NCBI GenBank assembly: GCA_964353115.1
Contig: CAYGUI010000069.1
Coordinates: forward strand, 1-6,281
From: CAYGUI01 sp964353115
GTDB taxonomy: Bacteria > Pseudomonadota > Gammaproteobacteria > JAGOUU01
Direction: 5' to 3'
DNA: 6,281 nt
Shown: one piece after another, positions 4,407 to 6,281 of the stretch
Position numbering within the stretch: position 1 is the first letter of the stretch
How the letters are laid out: each line of letters opens with the position of its first letter
Made by a program: the position numbers and the translations under genes
The notes under the pieces: model-generated
Told to the model about the DNA's origin: nothing
What the model saw: only the letters and a program-made list of their open reading frames with translations
Databases searched by the model: none

Positions 4407-6281
4407 TTAGCTACCCTTTTGGGGTAGTATTCCAATCAATTTTACTGAGGTTCCCGTTTCCTTAATTGATTGTACCTCCAGAGAACAATTTATTTTTTTA
4501 GAACGAGACTGCATATTAGAAAGCCCGTTACCTGATACTTTTTCAATATCAAATCCTTTACCATCATCTGCCAGAGTAATGCATAAATTTTTATCATCAG
4601 CGTTAAAAGACATTTTTACAAGTTTAGCATCTGAATGCTTTACTACATTTGTAATGGCTTCTTTGAAGATATAAATAATTTGTTTACCCCAATAATAGGG
4701 TAGTTTAATGTTTGATTCTATGCTGGACTCAACTTCAAAATCAACTCCAAATTGATGTAAATAATCATCAGCAAAATCGGTTAAATAAACCTGTAACTCC
4801 CCGAGATAGTTACTCTTTTCCTGTAAAGAAAAAATAAAATCTTTAGTGCCTTTGTACAAATAATCAGCATCATTTTTTATTGTTGCTATAGCCTCTGCAT
4901 TGTTTGAAGCAATATTATTTGATAACACATCAGACATTAATGATATACTCGCTAATTTATTACCAAGATCGTCATGAAAATCTCTTGCGATATTATGTCT
5001 AACTTCACTTAATTCCTTTTCAGCAACTATACGTCTATCAATTTCATTTCTTAATATGGCATTTCGTCTTGACACTATTTTCAAACGACTATAAAAGAAT
5101 AAAATAACCAAAGAAAAACCACTTAGAACAAAAATTGTAATTACCCACCAGACCTTATACCATGGCAGTTTAATATCAAAACTAAATTTTTCACTAACAG
5201 TCCATGGGCTAAAACTATTTTGAGACCTAAATTCTACGGTATAATTATTTGGTGCATAATTGGCAAAATCAATAACACCATTACTGGTTTTTAAGTCAAC
5301 CCAACTACCTCTATTAATCCTATATTGAGAGTTAATTTCAGATCTATCCTTAAAGCTTATTACATCATATGTAAATTTTGTTTGCTCTTGAGTAACGTTA
5401 ATTTTTGGAGAAATTGAGGTTTTAATATCTTCAGTTTTTATCACGGAAATACCATTATTTCCTCCTAACCATAATTCATCATTTACACATACAATTTTGT
5501 TTATTGCTAACGATTGTATTCCAAATAACTTTGAAAAGTTGTACGCTACATTATCTCTTATCACAGATAAGCCTCCTTGAGTACCTAAATAAATGATGTT
5601 ATTGTGTATTAAAATACAATTAATTCGCTCATTTTGAAGACCATTTTTTTCATTATAAACTTTTATAGAATCTTTGGTTCTCACCACCAAACCTCTATCT
5701 GTTGCTAAATACGTTACATCTCCTTTAGAAATAAAATCTCGGATATTTTCAGTTACTAAGTTTCGAGAAAATAAAGTGTCTTTTGAAAAACTCCTGTCTT
5801 TATGAATATATTTCCACTTTCCTTTGTTTGTATAAAAACTCACCCTATCACTTTCTTCAACAGCTTTATTAATAAGTATTTCATTACTTATCATTAAAGG
5901 TTTACTATCCAAAAATAAAGAGTCACTTTGTCTAAAATCACCAAATTTTGTTTTCAGAAAAAATCTGCCGTTAACAGAATTAAATTTGGGGTATTGCTTT
6001 AAATTTTCACTTAAAATAGCTAGGGTAATTTCTCCATTTTTCTTGGATAGTTGTTTTGGAAAACCATCAACATTAAATGATTTTAAAAGTGTTTTTCTAC
6101 TAAACTCATGAAATTTAGATGCCGCTTGAGCATATATTTTATCTTCCGAAGCAATAAGATCAATAATATATTCTCCATTGCAGAATGTTTTAATTTTTGG
6201 GTTTGAATAGAAATAACAATAAACACCATCACAAAAAGTGCTTATCCACAAATTCCAATCAAAATCAAAAAAAGAATCCGA
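4407..6281 (-). CDS. Sensor histidine kinase with Reg_prop/Y_Y_Y sensor domains (5'-truncated by the window)
   Basis: The reading frame is open to base 6281, so the true start lies outside; the TTG at 6251 is only an internal codon. Numbering the 624 visible residues from the edge, the sequence opens DFDWNLWISTFCDGVYCY, a Reg_prop-like blade. Further blades occur near 188-205 (VTYLATDRGL) and 218-242 (ERINCILIHNNIIYLGTQGGLSVI), and a Y_Y_Y domain at about 305-372. One transmembrane helix spans about 375-397, followed by a helical linker. HisKA_3 holds the phospho-acceptor H436 in ARDFHDDLGNKL. The HATPase has an N box (E541..N545, EAITNVVKHS), DDGKGFD (572-578) and GNGLSNM (584-590). The propeller should be periplasmic and the kinase cytoplasmic; the ligand is unknown. 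Family members are usually around 900-1000 residues, so perhaps a third is missing. The partner regulator follows after 31 bases. The last codons (LPQKGS) contain a palindromic operator. Confidence 0.95.
   Translation of the reverse strand, partial: SDSFFDFDWNLWISTFCDGVYCYFYSNPKIKTFCNGEYIIDLIASEDKIYAQAASKFHEFSRKTLLKSFNVDGFPKQLSKKNGEITLAILSENLKQYPKFNSVNGRFFLKTKFGDFRQSDSLFLDSKPLMISNEILINKAVEESDRVSFYTNKGKWKYIHKDRSFSKDTLFSRNLVTENIRDFISKGDVTYLATDRGLVVRTKDSIKVYNEKNGLQNERINCILIHNNIIYLGTQGGLSVIRDNVAYNFSKLFGIQSLAINKIVCVNDELWLGGNNGISVIKTEDIKTSISPKINVTQEQTKFTYDVISFKDRSEINSQYRINRGSWVDLKTSNGVIDFANYAPNNYTVEFRSQNSFSPWTVSEKFSFDIKLPWYKVWWVITIFVLSGFSLVILFFYSRLKIVSRRNAILRNEIDRRIVAEKELSEVRHNIARDFHDDLGNKLASISLMSDVLSNNIASNNAEAIATIKNDADYLYKGTKDFIFSLQEKSNYLGELQVYLTDFADDYLHQFGVDFEVESSIESNIKLPYYWGKQIIYIFKEAITNVVKHSDAKLVKMSFNADDKNLCITLADDGKGFDIEKVSGNGLSNMQSRSKKINCSLEVQSIKETGTSVKLIGILPQKGS
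4411..4427. promoter_or_regulatory. Palindromic operator B, embedded in the end of the kinase gene, upstream of the response regulator
   Basis: CTACCCTTTTGGGGTAG differs from the copy at 3737-3753 at one spacer base. The arms CTACCC/GGGTAG are perfect. It lies within the final kinase codons (L-P-Q-K-G-S) and 35 bases upstream of the regulator ATG at 4375. Two near-identical long palindromes, in the same orientation and each before a different gene, are unlikely by chance and support a shared regulator, most simply the response regulator itself (autoregulation). Confidence 0.62.

Noticed and set aside
4376..4435. Longer response-regulator start at 4435.
   Set aside because: It would add 20 residues with no receiver-domain character ahead of the canonical MKKVVIVEDN and overlap the kinase gene and operator B.
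4685..4702. A third TACCC...GGGTA inverted repeat, with an 8-base spacer.
   Set aside because: The arms are only 5 bp, the spacer differs from the N5 of the two strong sites, and it lies deep in the kinase gene where the codons (LPYYWGKQ) explain it. It is probably chance.
6249..6251. TTG at 6251 as the kinase start codon.
   Set aside because: The frame stays open to the window edge, and the upstream codons (FFDFDWN) continue the Reg_prop-like NLWIST motif, so the gene is truncated by the window.
1..6281. CRISPR arrays, tRNA or rRNA genes, insertion sequences and attachment sites.
   Set aside because: No spaced direct repeats, cloverleaf arms, transposase motifs or terminal inverted repeats were seen; the only repeats are the protein-coding DUF285 units, the module duplication and the two operators.

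Overview
The window looks like chromosomal DNA of a marine-type or related Flavobacteriia (Bacteroidota). The grounds are high A+T, start regions without Shine-Dalgarno sequences, a TAnnTTTG-type -7 promoter element, a secreted protein with a type IX secretion (T9SS) type A C-terminal sorting domain, and a sensor kinase of the Reg_prop/Y_Y_Y periplasmic class. The assignment rests on these hallmarks; no search was run.

All four substantial genes lie on the minus strand, so transcription runs from high to low coordinates. From 6281 down: (i) a 5'-truncated membrane sensor histidine kinase (4407-6281, open through the window edge) with beta-propeller blades, a Y_Y_Y domain, one transmembrane helix, a HisKA_3 dimerisation domain and a HATPase; (ii) its likely partner, a NarL/FixJ-type (REC + LuxR HTH) response regulator, best started at 4375 and ending at 3758; (iii) a large exported surface protein (1597-3681) made of two copies of a PKD-like plus BspA-like (DUF285) repeat module and a T9SS sorting tail, followed by a good intrinsic terminator (1541-1573); (iv) after a 257-bp intergenic region, a very AT-rich gene (74-1339) for a FemAB/BcsL-like GNAT-fold protein. 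The extreme left edge may hold the last codons of a convergent plus-strand gene (2-55).

The most interesting signal is a 17-bp near-perfect inverted repeat, CTACCC-N5-GGGTAG, present twice in the same orientation with 16/17 identity. One copy (4411-4427) sits upstream of the response regulator start, inside the last codons of the kinase gene. The other (3737-3753) lies just after the response regulator stop codon and upstream of the surface protein gene. The half-sites resemble the TACYYMT heptamer of NarL-family regulators. Each site stands about 21-22 bp upstream of a candidate -7 box, where a class II activator would sit. The simplest model is that the kinase senses an external ligand, phosphorylates the regulator, and the regulator activates its own gene and the adjacent T9SS-exported repeat protein. 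This is a sequence-based hypothesis: sensor, regulator, operator pair and secreted output packed in one locus.
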